DNA of 64,000 nt from Parabacteroides sp. FAFU027. GTDB taxonomy: Bacteria > Bacteroidota > Bacteroidia > Bacteroidales > UBA7332. The DNA is taken from NCBI RefSeq assembly GCF_022808675.1, contig NZ_JAKZKV010000003.1, forward strand, positions 458,307 to 522,306, written 5' to 3'. Made by a program: the position numbers and the translations under genes. How positions within the stretch are numbered: position 1 is the first letter of the stretch; each line of letters opens with the position of its first letter. The notes beneath the pieces were generated by a model. It saw nothing but the letters and a program-made list of their open reading frames with translations, had not been told where the DNA came from and did no database searches. This document shows, piece by piece, positions 18,071 through 27,914 of the stretch.

Positions 18071-21000
18071 TTATTCGATAATTACTTTCTTCGTAAATTG
18101 TCCATTGGCTGTTTTCACACTGACCAAATATACCCCAGTCGAAAGATTCTCTCCCAACACTGTGGTTTCATCAACCAATGCTGTTGTGAGTATTGATTGA
18201 CCCAGCAGGTTGGTAACTTTTGCATTGGCATTTCCGGCTGCACCTTTCTTTACGATTGCAACCTGACCTTTACCGGTTGGATAAATCACGAAGTTTTGGG
18301 CATCGATTGTTTTAGTCAATCCGGTAGCAACATTCGATCCGGTATTTAGACGTAAAGTAAATCGGCTTGCCGTATTGGTTGATGACGAGGTAAAGGTATA
18401 AGCTGTACCATCAGTCAAATCGGTCGATATATTGGCTACGTTATCCACCAGTACCACCTGAGTTCCCGTATTAAGGTTCGACACTTCTGTTGCCTGAATG
18501 GTATAAGTGTTTGTATTGGCCAGGCCGGTTTTGAAACCTAATGCCAGCATTGGATTGTTCGCTACGCTATTCAGTCCGTTGATGGCCACTTGCTCTGTAC
18601 CGGCTAACGTATAGATCTCAGGAATGGAGTCCACGTTGTTTGTCATTTTAGGTGAATCGTAGGCATCGTAGCTGTCGGCTGCGCTAGAGGTAAACGCCAG
18701 TAACGCTTCGTCGCTATAGGCACAGTTAGATACTTGCAGGCGGATTACCTGAGTTTGCTCGTCAACAGTCGCGCTTTTTAGTTTATTCAGTGTAGAATCC
18801 TGGTGAACCCGCATTGAATTAGTAAAGTTTAATGTTGTATCAGCCTTTGTTTTTACCCAAAATGCCTGCATAGGTGGAATGTATTTTGACGCAGAATGAC
18901 CACTGGGTTTGGTTCCGGTATGCAATAATACGTTATAAGTATCAAAGGCCATTTGTGTGGCATCATTACCCGGATTTGAGCGGAACCATACCGTAGTCAA
19001 TACAGTAGTTGAAGAGGTCAGACCTACTGCCTCGATGTTCAGATAAGAAGGATACGGGTTTCCGATCAGGTTATATCCTTTTTTGGCAGTTGTTCCCTGG
19101 CTTGTCAAATTAATGGGTTGACTTCCCGTATTCAGCGTTCCGGTAAAGTTTGCTGTAGAGGTTTCCCCCAGGCGTGTGACATAACCCTTTCCTACGGAGA
19201 AAGGATAAGTAGCTAAATCAGTATAAGGGCCTGAATAAGAAGCACTCGACTCATTATAATACCATAGCTTAGTGGTAGTTCCGGTTAATCCTTGCAAAGT
19301 ACTGCTTGCGACAGGGCACGAGATATACCAGAAGCGACCGCTTGGAGTTGTGCCGCCGGCTCCTGTCAGGTATTGGTGTACATTGGCTGTCGCAGCCGTG
19401 GTTCCGTTATCCAGATAGGTCCCTGTACCGGTAGCATCACTCAGAATATTAAAGGTTGGCGCATTCAAGGCTCCGTTATTTGTAAGCTTGGCTCCAGGAT
19501 TGATATTCAGGATAGTTGCAGTAAGGTTACTTGCAAGTGATACGCCGGTTGTATTGGCGATGGTCAGGGTTGCTACTGTTTTTCCATTACCGTTGACCGT
19601 TTGGGCAGATGAGCCCCCCATCGTTACGGAGCTCCCGATATATCCCGCAGTCAATGTTAAATCACCAGTTACAGTTGACAGGCTTGGGAATGTTACACCA
19701 CTTGTATTGTTAATTCTCAAATTTGAATAAGTTGGTAATGCAGGAGCTGTACCATTTCCCGTTGTCAGCAAGAATGTTGGTGTACCATTATAACCATATT
19801 CTATAGTTGAACCGGCTGCAGGAACAATACTTGCACTTTGACCTGCCAGCGCAGTGTACATCTTTACGATATTACCGAGCTTTAATGTACCAGTCGAACC
19901 TATATTTATTGTTACTGCCTGTGTATTACCGGTATAAGAACAAGTGTTCAGATTGCAAATGGAATTATTGTAACTTAAGTCCAAGACACCATTCACATTA
20001 TAGGTACAGTTTCCTTGGTTTAGTGAAGAACTGGCATAGTTATTAAGTAATTCATCGCTTCCGCTGACATAGTTTTTCAATCCATGTAATCCAGCATTAC
20101 CACGTAAAGTTACAGTGACCCCTGTAGGTATAGTTAGTGTTCGTGCATAAGTTCCAGTATTATTCTGCAATGTTAATGCCGGTTCTATATTAGAAGCGCC
20201 ACCGTTATCTCGGTTCAATGTCATATTCTGATTAATGGTAATGTCCAATGTTCTCGAATCTGCATTTGCAGCAGGACGTAAACAAGCAATTCCAATTGTA
20301 CCTGCAGAGCCACCAATGGTAAGAGTTTTTGCATTTGCATGAACTTCCATATCTATACCATCATTGCTATATCGTGTTCCACTGCCCAAAGTTCCATTCA
20401 CAGTTACGGTGACAGCATTTCCTGCAGATCCATTACCAACCGTCAAAATTCTTCGTAAAAACTGACTACTGGCACCATTATCTGCATTCATGATGGCGCC
20501 ACTAGCAATTGAAATGTTGTTAGTATATACCTTAGCCCCCATAGTAAATTTCCCACTTGTTACAGTCAGATCACCGTTAACTGTCACGTCACCAGTTGTG
20601 GTTATTACATTGGCTGTTGAGCCGGTTGCTATTTCCAGGTTACTAGTTGATCCTTTGCCGATGGCCACTCCAGATCCAGTCATTATAGTTTTTGCTATAC
20701 CTGTGTGACTTCCTAAGCCAGAAAGACTTCCCAGAACCGTTAGATTAGCATTAGTAATCAAACTTCCTGTTTTTGTCAGGTTTCCGCAGTTTGCAGGCGA
20801 GCTAACAGTAACTGTATGCCCCGATGCAATTACGACATTATCATTCGCGGAAGGCACAACATTATCTGCCCAAGTTGCTGCCGTTCCCCAATCACCAGTC
20901 GTACCCGATGTAACTGTATAAGCTCCTGAAGTTCCTGTTGTAAAAAGATTTTGAGAAGCCGGTAAAGTCATACTTGTTTTAGTGAAAATTGGACTACTAA

Positions 21001-22849
21001 ACGAAGCATTATTCTCTACCCATACACTTGTATTTTTTTGAGCAATAATCGGGGTTGAATTAACCAAATAGCTGTGGGGAGTCAATGAAATATCAGCAGT
21101 AGCGGCAGTAGTCGGCGTAATAGCCCATTCAACCTGATTAATTGAAGTACTGTATTTAGCTGGGAAATTGGTTGTTGTAGTATGAACATTTGTTGAAAAC
21201 ACTCCATTAGCAGTAGGTGTTATTGTAATTGGATCATAATTTGAATTAGAAGTACCAATCCAAACCGGGTTTGATGTGTATGCAGAGGCGTTTACTTTCA
21301 CCATACCAGTTTGATTCGTTCCATTAATGGCAAACCATTGGGTTGGAGCTCCACCGCCAATAACGGTGGCTGTAATTGATGCAGTTCCATTCCCTCCATG
21401 CAGCTTATAAAAACCAGTTACTACACCACCAGATACTTTAGCAATTATACACGGAGTATATTGTGAGTTTGTAAAAGTACCATTAACTGTAACAAAACCA
21501 TTCTGAGAATATCCAGATCCACCAGTAGATAAAGTAATTGTTTTAATACTGTAAGTACTAGCATTCGTCACAGAAACCGTAGGAGCATTTGCTGTCGTAC
21601 CAGAAGTACTTGGAAGAGTAATTGTTGGGGCAGAAGTATAGCCTGTACCTCCATCGGCAATATCATAACCAATAATTGCACCAACTGAATTACATATTAG
21701 ATTTATAATGGCTCCCGATCCAGCACCACCTGAAACTGTAACTGCTGCACCATCAGTATAGCCGGTACCACCTAAACCTCCATTAACAGAATAAATACAG
21801 TTCGTTGAAGTGGTTATAGCGGCAGTTGCTGCAGTTGTTGGTGCAGAAGTATTAGTTGAGACTCCAGTAAGTGCTGAAGACCCGGTATTAAAAAATGACA
21901 TTGCAGAAGAAGACCCATCAATAACGCCACCATCAGCAACATTAATATTGATACTTTGGCCACTTTGTGGTCTGTACATTCGTACTGTAGAACCCAAAAG
22001 CAAGCTTCCTGTACTACCAACATTGATGGTGATATTCTGAGTTGTAGAAGATCCGCTTGTTGTTGCTAAATTAAACTGCCCCGCACTACAATCTAATGTA
22101 CCATTGATATTAATTGTTACATTACCACCTTGAACTGAATTCCATGGCAATAAACTCAATGATTGATAACCACCAAATGATGTACTTGCATAATATAGTT
22201 TTACTGTTTTGTTTGCATTAATGGTTAGAGTTTTCGTATACGAACCATAAGCCACAGGAGTCAGATTAAAAGCTGATTGACCGGTTACTGAGTTATTACT
22301 TCTTAATTCTATATTATTATCAATTACAAATGTTTGATTTGCACTTGTTCCCGGTGAGGCATTTGCCGCTTGAATTCGTGCAATACCAATTGTGCCATTA
22401 CCCGTTATTGTTGTTGTTCCAGCTGCATTAAGATAAAGTCGGTAATTTTCACCAGATGTGCCTGCTGTAGTAGAACCCAAAGTTCCATTTACAGTTATCC
22501 AGTTTCCTGTCGTCAATAATGTTCGTACAGTTCCTCCGGCAGTATTGTCACCTTGGAGAATACCACCTGTTGGAATATTTATATTCCCGCAGGTTAAATT
22601 ATAGGCACCAGAAGCAAGAGTTCCAGCGACATAAATACCTCCACAAGTAGTATTTGCAGCAAGTGTAACCGTAATACCTGAATTAATTACGATACTGTCT
22701 GTAGCCAGTCCGGTAGGAGATGTTGGAGACCAAGTTGTTGTAGTCCAGGTACCTGTAGTTGTTGCAGTGTAAGTCGTCGCATACACATTTGTCTGCCACA
22801 ACGCTAAGCCCATAATAGCCACAAATAAAGTAAATAACTTTCTATTCAT
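18071..22849 (-). CDS. Giant secreted beta-helix-like protein with T9SS sorting domain
   Basis: This 1592-residue Thr/Ser/Asn-rich surface or secreted protein has a signal peptide (residues 1-24, ending TNVYA). Repeated beta-strand segments of the type TLTI-N-G-TLxxG suggest right-handed beta-helix or adhesin-like modules. Around residues 355-500 there is a run of GG(T/S)GY...P.(I/V)T(I/V/L) repeats. A module near 860-1110 recurs in the 1995-residue protein (NNYASSSxNQGNCTY, VKMYTALA). From about 1500 on there is a T9SS type-A sorting domain, ending GENLSTGVYLVSVKTANGQF and KKVIIE. That domain directs export through the type IX machine and surface attachment. No catalytic motif was recognised. 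The 350-nt leader and the two small peptide copies downstream belong to the same unit. It may be a glycan-binding scaffold or lyase; function unproven. Confidence 0.85.
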   Translation of the reverse strand: MNRKLFTLFVAIMGLALWQTNVYATTYTATTTGTWTTTTWSPTSPTGLATDSIVINSGITVTLAANTTCGGIYVAGTLASGAYNLTCGNINIPTGGILQGDNTAGGTVRTLLTTGNWITVNGTLGSTTAGTSGENYRLYLNAAGTTTITGNGTIGIARIQAANASPGTSANQTFVIDNNIELRSNNSVTGQSAFNLTPVAYGSYTKTLTINANKTVKLYYASTSFGGYQSLSLLPWNSVQGGNVTININGTLDCSAGQFNLATTSGSSTTQNITINVGSTGSLLLGSTVRMYRPQSGQSININVADGGVIDGSSSAMSFFNTGSSALTGVSTNTSAPTTAATAAITTSTNCIYSVNGGLGGTGYTDGAAVTVSGGAGSGAIINLICNSVGAIIGYDIADGGTGYTSAPTITLPSTSGTTANAPTVSVTNASTYSIKTITLSTGGSGYSQNGFVTVNGTFTNSQYTPCIIAKVSGGVVTGFYKLHGGNGTASITATVIGGGAPTQWFAINGTNQTGMVKVNASAYTSNPVWIGTSNSNYDPITITPTANGVFSTNVHTTTTNFPAKYSTSINQVEWAITPTTAATADISLTPHSYLVNSTPIIAQKNTSVWVENNASFSSPIFTKTSMTLPASQNLFTTGTSGAYTVTSGTTGDWGTAATWADNVVPSANDNVVIASGHTVTVSSPANCGNLTKTGSLITNANLTVLGSLSGLGSHTGIAKTIMTGSGVAIGKGSTSNLEIATGSTANVITTTGDVTVNGDLTVTSGKFTMGAKVYTNNISIASGAIMNADNGASSQFLRRILTVGNGSAGNAVTVTVNGTLGSGTRYSNDGIDMEVHANAKTLTIGGSAGTIGIACLRPAANADSRTLDITINQNMTLNRDNGGASNIEPALTLQNNTGTYARTLTIPTGVTVTLRGNAGLHGLKNYVSGSDELLNNYASSSLNQGNCTYNVNGVLDLSYNNSICNLNTCSYTGNTQAVTINIGSTGTLKLGNIVKMYTALAGQSASIVPAAGSTIEYGYNGTPTFLLTTGNGTAPALPTYSNLRINNTSGVTFPSLSTVTGDLTLTAGYIGSSVTMGGSSAQTVNGNGKTVATLTIANTTGVSLASNLTATILNINPGAKLTNNGALNAPTFNILSDATGTGTYLDNGTTAATANVHQYLTGAGGTTPSGRFWYISCPVASSTLQGLTGTTTKLWYYNESSASYSGPYTDLATYPFSVGKGYVTRLGETSTANFTGTLNTGSQPINLTSQGTTAKKGYNLIGNPYPSYLNIEAVGLTSSTTVLTTVWFRSNPGNDATQMAFDTYNVLLHTGTKPSGHSASKYIPPMQAFWVKTKADTTLNFTNSMRVHQDSTLNKLKSATVDEQTQVIRLQVSNCAYSDEALLAFTSSAADSYDAYDSPKMTNNVDSIPEIYTLAGTEQVAINGLNSVANNPMLALGFKTGLANTNTYTIQATEVSNLNTGTQVVLVDNVANISTDLTDGTAYTFTSSSTNTASRFTLRLNTGSNVATGLTKTIDAQNFVIYPTGKGQVAIVKKGAAGNANAKVTNLLGQSILTTALVDETTVLGENLSTGVYLVSVKTANGQFTKKVIIE

Positions 22850-23198
22850 GTTTGGTGATTAAGTTAGCAATATGAGATTCATTAGATTGTCTGAATCTGG
22901 GAGAAATTAGGTTAAATCACATTATCCATCCAGATATTGGAACTGTCGGAAAACAGTTCCAAATCTTTCCGGAATAATCACTCAACTTTTATCTAACTAT
23001 GAAAACTATCGGAGAATGATGATTAACTTAACTTCAAACTAAGAAAGTTCATGTAATCGGTAAATAGAAGAAACTCTTAGGTGTATCAGCTTTTCAGGCA
23101 CTACCATGATTTAGGTTATCTCCAATTTGAAGAGTAAAATGTAATCAGTTAATCTATTCGTGATTAGTCTCTTTACATAACACTGTTTTTACACGCTG
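22850..23198 (-). other. Long untranslated leader of the 1592-residue protein gene
   Basis: About 350 nt separate the predicted -7 element (23199-23206) from the ATG. I found no ORF, riboswitch-like structure or extra operator here. It is simply the longest leader among the nine operator-linked units. Confidence 0.4.
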
Positions 23199-23271
23199 CA
23201 AAACTATTATCAAAAGCCACAAGCCCCCCTTTATTTCACGCCCGAAGAAGTCTCAATATGGGATTTGAGAC
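23199..23271 (-). promoter_or_regulatory. Regulon operator (site C) and -7 promoter of the 1592-residue protein unit
   Basis: A perfect operator, GTCTCA, 10-bp spacer, TGAGAC, lies at 23250-23271. The -7 element TAGTTTTG is at 23199-23206, with 43 bp between them. Confidence 0.75.
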
Positions 23272-23300
23272 TCAATAAACAAAAGCCTTTTAGGTATAGG

Positions 23301-23352
23301 AAAAATAAAAGAGGTGCAATATCTTTACTAAGAAAGATACCACACCTCTTTT
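23301..23352 (-). terminator. Rho-independent terminator after GH97 gene
   Basis: A 10-bp outer stem (AAAAGAGGTG at 23307-23316 with its complement at 23343-23352) encloses a second stem (TATCTTT/AAAGATA). A T-rich run follows on the minus strand. It lies 27 bp after the GH97 stop. Confidence 0.88.
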
Positions 23353-23378
23353 ACAAAAATCACACAATCGCTTGACGA

Positions 23379-25382
23379 TTACATTTCCACCCTAGGCAAG
23401 CTTTTATATTTTTTCAAATCCTCTGCTTTCGCAGGTTCCAGGTGAACCGCTGCTCCCCCACTCGCCTTGAGGGCAAACTTCAACTGGTCTTTTGAAGTGA
23501 CGATATACTTCAGCATCTTCACTTTGGTTTTAGTCTGCACCGTTTCATCATCCACATAGATGTGCGCGACATATTTTTGCTTTGGAGTAAGGAAGTTCAA
23601 AGGCAAAGTCATCTCGCGTGCTTCTGTATTGGTTATCACCCCTACAAACCAGTCATTACCCGAACGTTTTGCGGTAGCAATGTTCTGGCCAATCTCCCCA
23701 CTTAGTACTTTGGTATCATCCCACACGGTTTTTACTTTATCAAAGAACTCAATCTCCGGCTGATTGACCACATCTTCCGGTTTATCATACCAGTAAAGGT
23801 GCTGAAGCGGACTGTAATAGATGGCTGCCAATGCTAACTGGTGAGCGTGGGTATTTTTAATTCTCGAGCTATTATAGCTCACCGTATAGTCAGCGGCACC
23901 AGCGAGAAAACGGGTAAACGGCAAAATACAGTTGTGCGTGGCATCCGGCATCTCTTCATTACCGCGAATTCCCTCCTGAGTCAACAGATTAGGGTAAGTA
24001 CGGCTATAACCAGTTGGACGATATTCGTCGTGAATATCTACTAACAGGTGGTATCTGGCAGCCTTACGTACAGCCTCATGTACCCAGCTGGTCCACTTTT
24101 GGGAACCTATTTGTACAAAGCCGAACTTCACTCCTTTTACCCCCCACTTTTCATACAAAGGGAAAAGCGAATCAATCTGCTGAACCAAAGCACGTTGATT
24201 TACATACAAAAACAGTCCAACGCCTTTGCTTGCGGCATACTTAATAACCTTCTGCAAATCTATATCTTTGGTTGCCGCCACTTTGCTGGCATCCGACGAC
24301 ATCTTCATCTCCGGACCATACCAACTGGCATCAAAAAGGATGTACTGCAAATTACGGGCAGCAGCAAAATCGACACATGACATTGCTCCCTTCATCGTCA
24401 GATTTATCACGCGGATAGATTTTCCGGGCTTTATCCAATCCGTATTGGTGTTTGCCAATTGACTTTCCTGGTTTAGGTTCAGCATGATATCATTCCCTTC
24501 AATCAGTTTTCCCGGGGTATCGGCCACACGAATAACACGCCAGGGAGTGCCAAAGGCGGTAATCACATCGGCACAATCATACATGGATAGCTGAATTGTA
24601 TTGGGCTTCTCTGTGTTCAAGCGGAACTTCCCACGGGAGTAATCAATCATTTCGGCTTCTGCCAATGCGACAGTCAGACCGTTAGTCAACTTCAACGTGA
24701 GCGGGCGTTCACATTCATCCGGCCAGTTTTTCAAAGGTTGCAAAGAATAAGGACCCTGAGCCCAACGTTCGTAATAAGCCAACGTTCCTTCCGGCATGGT
24801 AAACTGGGTTTGCTCTCCGGTGATGTGCATAAACAGTCCGTTTGTATTTTCAGGAATAAAATAACGGAATGCCACACCTTCGTTATAGGCCCGAACAATC
24901 AGGCTCATTTTATAATTACGGCGACGGTCATACCCAACACCGGTATGCTCACTTGCAGCATTCTCTTTTTCTGCGTTTTTATCGAAATCGATGATCAACT
25001 CATTGTAATTGTCAACGATTGTACTACGTTCACCATAAAGCGGCTTCCAGGTCTTATTGACTGTCGTTTTAGCGATATTCGTCAGACTCAGATTTTCACA
25101 CCATAGCTTGCTTTCATCGTTGGGAATAGCCAGCGCAGATTCGAACAGTTGGTTTTCCACATTCAGTCCCAGTTCAGACTCCAGGATAACCGACTTATTC
25201 TTGAAATTCACCGAATAATACATTTGTTTTTTACCTTCCGGAGTTGTCTTTTGGTAAAAGTTGAATATAAAATTTCCGTCCGGAGAACTTACCTGGGCTT
25301 CAGTACCCTTAATAATGTTTTGCGAAAAGATAGGTTGGACCAATGCCAACAAAATCAAAAAAAGAAAATGTGTCTTCCTCAT
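23379..25382 (-). CDS. Glycoside hydrolase family 97 enzyme
   Basis: This 667-residue exo-acting glycosidase of the alpha-galactosidase/alpha-glucosidase family has a signal peptide (1-20, ending QPIFS), so it is periplasmic. Residues about 25-290 are the GH97 N-terminal beta-sandwich (SSPDGNFIFNFYQK, FGTPWRVIRVADTPG). Residues about 310-560 are the (beta/alpha)8 barrel, with LQYILFDASWYG and DIHDEYRPTGYSRTYPNLLT (449-468), followed by EGIRGNEE. At the place where retaining GH97 enzymes carry a catalytic Asp (KxDF) this protein has Gly (GVKFGF, about 417-422), as in inverting SusB-type enzymes. The HEA motif of SusB is here HDE. A C-terminal beta domain follows. It is a single-gene unit between operator site D and a strong terminator. 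Substrate not assignable. Confidence 0.93.
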   Translation of the reverse strand: MRKTHFLFLILLALVQPIFSQNIIKGTEAQVSSPDGNFIFNFYQKTTPEGKKQMYYSVNFKNKSVILESELGLNVENQLFESALAIPNDESKLWCENLSLTNIAKTTVNKTWKPLYGERSTIVDNYNELIIDFDKNAEKENAASEHTGVGYDRRRNYKMSLIVRAYNEGVAFRYFIPENTNGLFMHITGEQTQFTMPEGTLAYYERWAQGPYSLQPLKNWPDECERPLTLKLTNGLTVALAEAEMIDYSRGKFRLNTEKPNTIQLSMYDCADVITAFGTPWRVIRVADTPGKLIEGNDIMLNLNQESQLANTNTDWIKPGKSIRVINLTMKGAMSCVDFAAARNLQYILFDASWYGPEMKMSSDASKVAATKDIDLQKVIKYAASKGVGLFLYVNQRALVQQIDSLFPLYEKWGVKGVKFGFVQIGSQKWTSWVHEAVRKAARYHLLVDIHDEYRPTGYSRTYPNLLTQEGIRGNEEMPDATHNCILPFTRFLAGAADYTVSYNSSRIKNTHAHQLALAAIYYSPLQHLYWYDKPEDVVNQPEIEFFDKVKTVWDDTKVLSGEIGQNIATAKRSGNDWFVGVITNTEAREMTLPLNFLTPKQKYVAHIYVDDETVQTKTKVKMLKYIVTSKDQLKFALKASGGAAVHLEPAKAEDLKKYKSLPRVEM

Positions 25383-25438
25383 AAACGTTAGAATGATTAA
25401 TAGATTGGCTAGAAAGTGATGCCTGAGATAATGAGAAC

Positions 25439-25510
25439 AAAACTACAGTCTCATACTCAAAATAGAAAAAAACAAAGCCGGATAATAGTCTCATATTAGA
25501 TATTGATACT
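25439..25510 (-). promoter_or_regulatory. Regulon operator (site D) and -7 promoter of the GH97 gene
   Basis: The operator is at 25489-25510 (GTCTCA, 10-bp spacer, TGATAC) and a degenerate -7 element TAGTTTTT is at 25439-25446, with 42 bp between them. The operator lies inside the loop of the terminator of the preceding unit (25475-25524). An additional lone half-site GTCTCA occurs at 25449-25454. Confidence 0.7.
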
Positions 25511-25524
25511 ACTATCCGGCTTTA
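25466..25524 (-). terminator. Rho-independent terminator of the GH127-to-lyase operon
   Basis: AAAGCCGGATA and TATCCGGCTTT (25514-25524 with 25475-25485) form an 11-bp stem, followed on the minus strand by GTTTTTTTC. It ends the operon whose last gene stops at 25610. The large 28-nt loop contains operator site D. Confidence 0.85.
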
Positions 25525-25609
25525 AGCGTCAAATAATGATTGTGCCTATCAATATTTCAGTTATTTCCAGAAGCCCATTCCATATATTTTACAGATTCAA
25601 AGTTCCTTT

Positions 25610-27895
25610 TCATTTCCTACTATCTAGCTGTACAGTGAGTTGCTTGCTTTCATAATGAACGTCGGCGCTTTTACCATTCAAAATCAGTGAAGCTGGTTTG
25701 ATCGGACTACAAAAAGTTGCATTTATCAAGGGTTGGCCTTCAACTGTCAATTCGACTTTCTTCCCCTCATTTTTCTGAACAACAAACAACTTGGAAAGAG
25801 AGCCGAAGTACGATTCGCCATTCCGTCTCAGAGCGCTACCGTAAGCAATAAAGTATTGAGATGCCTCTTCCGGCTTAGCATTTTCAGGATAAGTAACCGC
25901 AAACATATAAGCATCAGTCTCCCAGCCTTCAGCCCAAATCCAGGAATTGGAGTGCATCAATCGTCCGTCAGCCAATTGATTGATGATAATATCCGTTATC
26001 TTGCCTTTGTTTCTTACCCTTACTCCTATCCAGTCTTTGCCTTCGATGCGTTCCATTTTGGGCAATGCCTTTTCATTGACCGAATCTTTGAGGATTATCG
26101 CTGTCAATCCTTTTATGCGGTTCGATTCTACCGGATATTTAAACGAATAGTAGGTCTCTTTACCTTTCAGGTCTTCGGTCGGACCCTGCAATTCCTGCAC
26201 ATACGAGAAAGTCGGGTAATCGTGGAGAAAAGCTGACGGAGCAAGGTATTCAGGATAAATGGGACGAATAACGACCGATGCATTTTTGTTGGTGACATTC
26301 AAATCAATTCCTGATTTCTTTACTTCACCTTCCGTATGCCACAGCCATTCAAACTTTCCTGACTTGTACGTTTTCAAATCGTCAAGGATATAAATGACAT
26401 TGTCTATCCAGAGAAAATGGCGGAAATTCCGGCTAAAATTATCCGAATACGGACCGGTACCATTTGCCAAAATATACTTGATATTGCCGGCGTCAATCCG
26501 GGATGAAAGGTGCCCGTCAAGCATTGAGCCTTCGTATTGCTGGGTCGTGGGCTGACCTTCACCATTGAATAATACCACATTGTGAGCCTGGCTTTGGAAA
26601 AAATAGTCTTTATATTCCGGATTAGGGTAAGAGCAGTTCCCCGCCTCCTTGATTATCTTATCGCCTTTATGGAATATGATAAATGAGTTGGCATCAGCAT
26701 GGGAGTGATTCCACGTGTGGCCACTTTTGACGGCCAGCATGGTCGCATTCTTTTCCCAGGAATTGCGAAAAGTCGCCCATCCGAAATCCGGGAAAATTTG
26801 GGAACTGTTCAGCTGCGGCACATCCGGTGCATTCTTACTATCAGGGAAATAGAGGAATCCGACAGGGGTATTCCTGTAATATCCTTCCCGATTCTGACCA
26901 TCGGATACATGGTTCAGGTACCACAAAATATTTTTGTTCTTTTGTCCGAGTGCATACAAAAACATCAATGTATTTTCAGCCGATGGATTTGCTCTACCGT
27001 CTCCGAAATAGACATTGTAGAGGATTCCGGTACGGGGATAACAGACATGCATGAAGAAATCAGGAATCTTTGCCAATTCGGGAATCTCGTTGGGCTTTAC
27101 CGTCGGATGGGCATTTTGCCAGCTTAAACGAAACAACAGAGCTTCACTGATACCAAAATTGGCATAGTTGACACTTTCATACATCCCGCCGTTTTCATCA
27201 AACGTTTTCATTTTATTTTGTAGCACGTCTCCGGCAAAGGAGAACCATTCCGGCAACTGTCCATACAGTTTTGCCGCAGCCTTTCCCGCCTCCGGAACCT
27301 CATCTTCAATACTTGTTGCCAACAATCCGCCCATGCCGGCACAAGCCGTCCACCAGTTGTGTCCCATCGTATTGAGCGAATGTATCCGTGTCGGTTCCAG
27401 CAACCAATCCCCCAGGGATGGTTCAACACCAAATTTATAAAGACCCTGAGCAATTTCTTTCCGTTCATCAACCGACAACGTATTATAAATCCCATCGAAG
27501 GCTATCGCACTGATTTTGCATTTTTCGGATAGTTTCAAATCTGAGCGCCAGGCTGGTTTGCGAATCAACATCTCATCGCTGCTGCTCCAGGCTTTTCCTC
27601 TGACGGAGCTCAACAATATGGATTTTGTCTTCTCTGCATATTTTTTGTCATTGGTCATCAAATAAGCCAATGCCAGATAATCCGTTTGAAGCAAATCATT
27701 TTTACTCAAAGCAGCATCAGCATTCTGCCTGATTTCGTCCCAGGCTTTTGCCATTTTGGGGTCTTCTTTTATACCCTGTTTCGCCTGCTGAATACGGTCT
27801 GGAGTAAAGACCATGGAGGGATGCTTTATCTTTTGAGACGCAATTGTGAGAATTGAAATAAATATCCCTACAGATATAAAACTTAGCTTTTTCAT
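25610..27895 (-). CDS. Heparinase II/III-like polysaccharide lyase (second)
   Basis: This 761-residue predicted lyase follows a signal-peptide-like start (MKKLSFISVGIFISILTIAS). Residues about 30-340 form the alpha/alpha toroid, with MGHNWWTACAGMGG (177-190) and GGMYESVNYANFG (236-248) matching the superfamily's Asn and Glu/Tyr active-site regions. The beta-sandwich has the histidine motif HTWNHSHADANSF (His397, His399), then QSQAHNVVLFNGEGQP (His438). Length and motif order fit heparinase II/III and oligo-uronide lyases better than the larger paralogue at 822-3620. It is the last gene of the GH127-GH43-GH97-hydrolase operon, 19 bp after the preceding gene. It probably degrades unsaturated or uronic-acid-containing oligosaccharides in the periplasm. 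PL family number not assigned. Confidence 0.8.
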   Translation of the reverse strand: MKKLSFISVGIFISILTIASQKIKHPSMVFTPDRIQQAKQGIKEDPKMAKAWDEIRQNADAALSKNDLLQTDYLALAYLMTNDKKYAEKTKSILLSSVRGKAWSSSDEMLIRKPAWRSDLKLSEKCKISAIAFDGIYNTLSVDERKEIAQGLYKFGVEPSLGDWLLEPTRIHSLNTMGHNWWTACAGMGGLLATSIEDEVPEAGKAAAKLYGQLPEWFSFAGDVLQNKMKTFDENGGMYESVNYANFGISEALLFRLSWQNAHPTVKPNEIPELAKIPDFFMHVCYPRTGILYNVYFGDGRANPSAENTLMFLYALGQKNKNILWYLNHVSDGQNREGYYRNTPVGFLYFPDSKNAPDVPQLNSSQIFPDFGWATFRNSWEKNATMLAVKSGHTWNHSHADANSFIIFHKGDKIIKEAGNCSYPNPEYKDYFFQSQAHNVVLFNGEGQPTTQQYEGSMLDGHLSSRIDAGNIKYILANGTGPYSDNFSRNFRHFLWIDNVIYILDDLKTYKSGKFEWLWHTEGEVKKSGIDLNVTNKNASVVIRPIYPEYLAPSAFLHDYPTFSYVQELQGPTEDLKGKETYYSFKYPVESNRIKGLTAIILKDSVNEKALPKMERIEGKDWIGVRVRNKGKITDIIINQLADGRLMHSNSWIWAEGWETDAYMFAVTYPENAKPEEASQYFIAYGSALRRNGESYFGSLSKLFVVQKNEGKKVELTVEGQPLINATFCSPIKPASLILNGKSADVHYESKQLTVQLDSRK

Positions 27896-27914
27896 TTATT
27901 TATATTTCTGTTTA

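Noticed and set aside
25733..27127. Plus-strand ORFs of 167 and 142 codons opposite the second lyase gene
   Set aside because: They are antisense shadows of a gene with clear lyase motifs.
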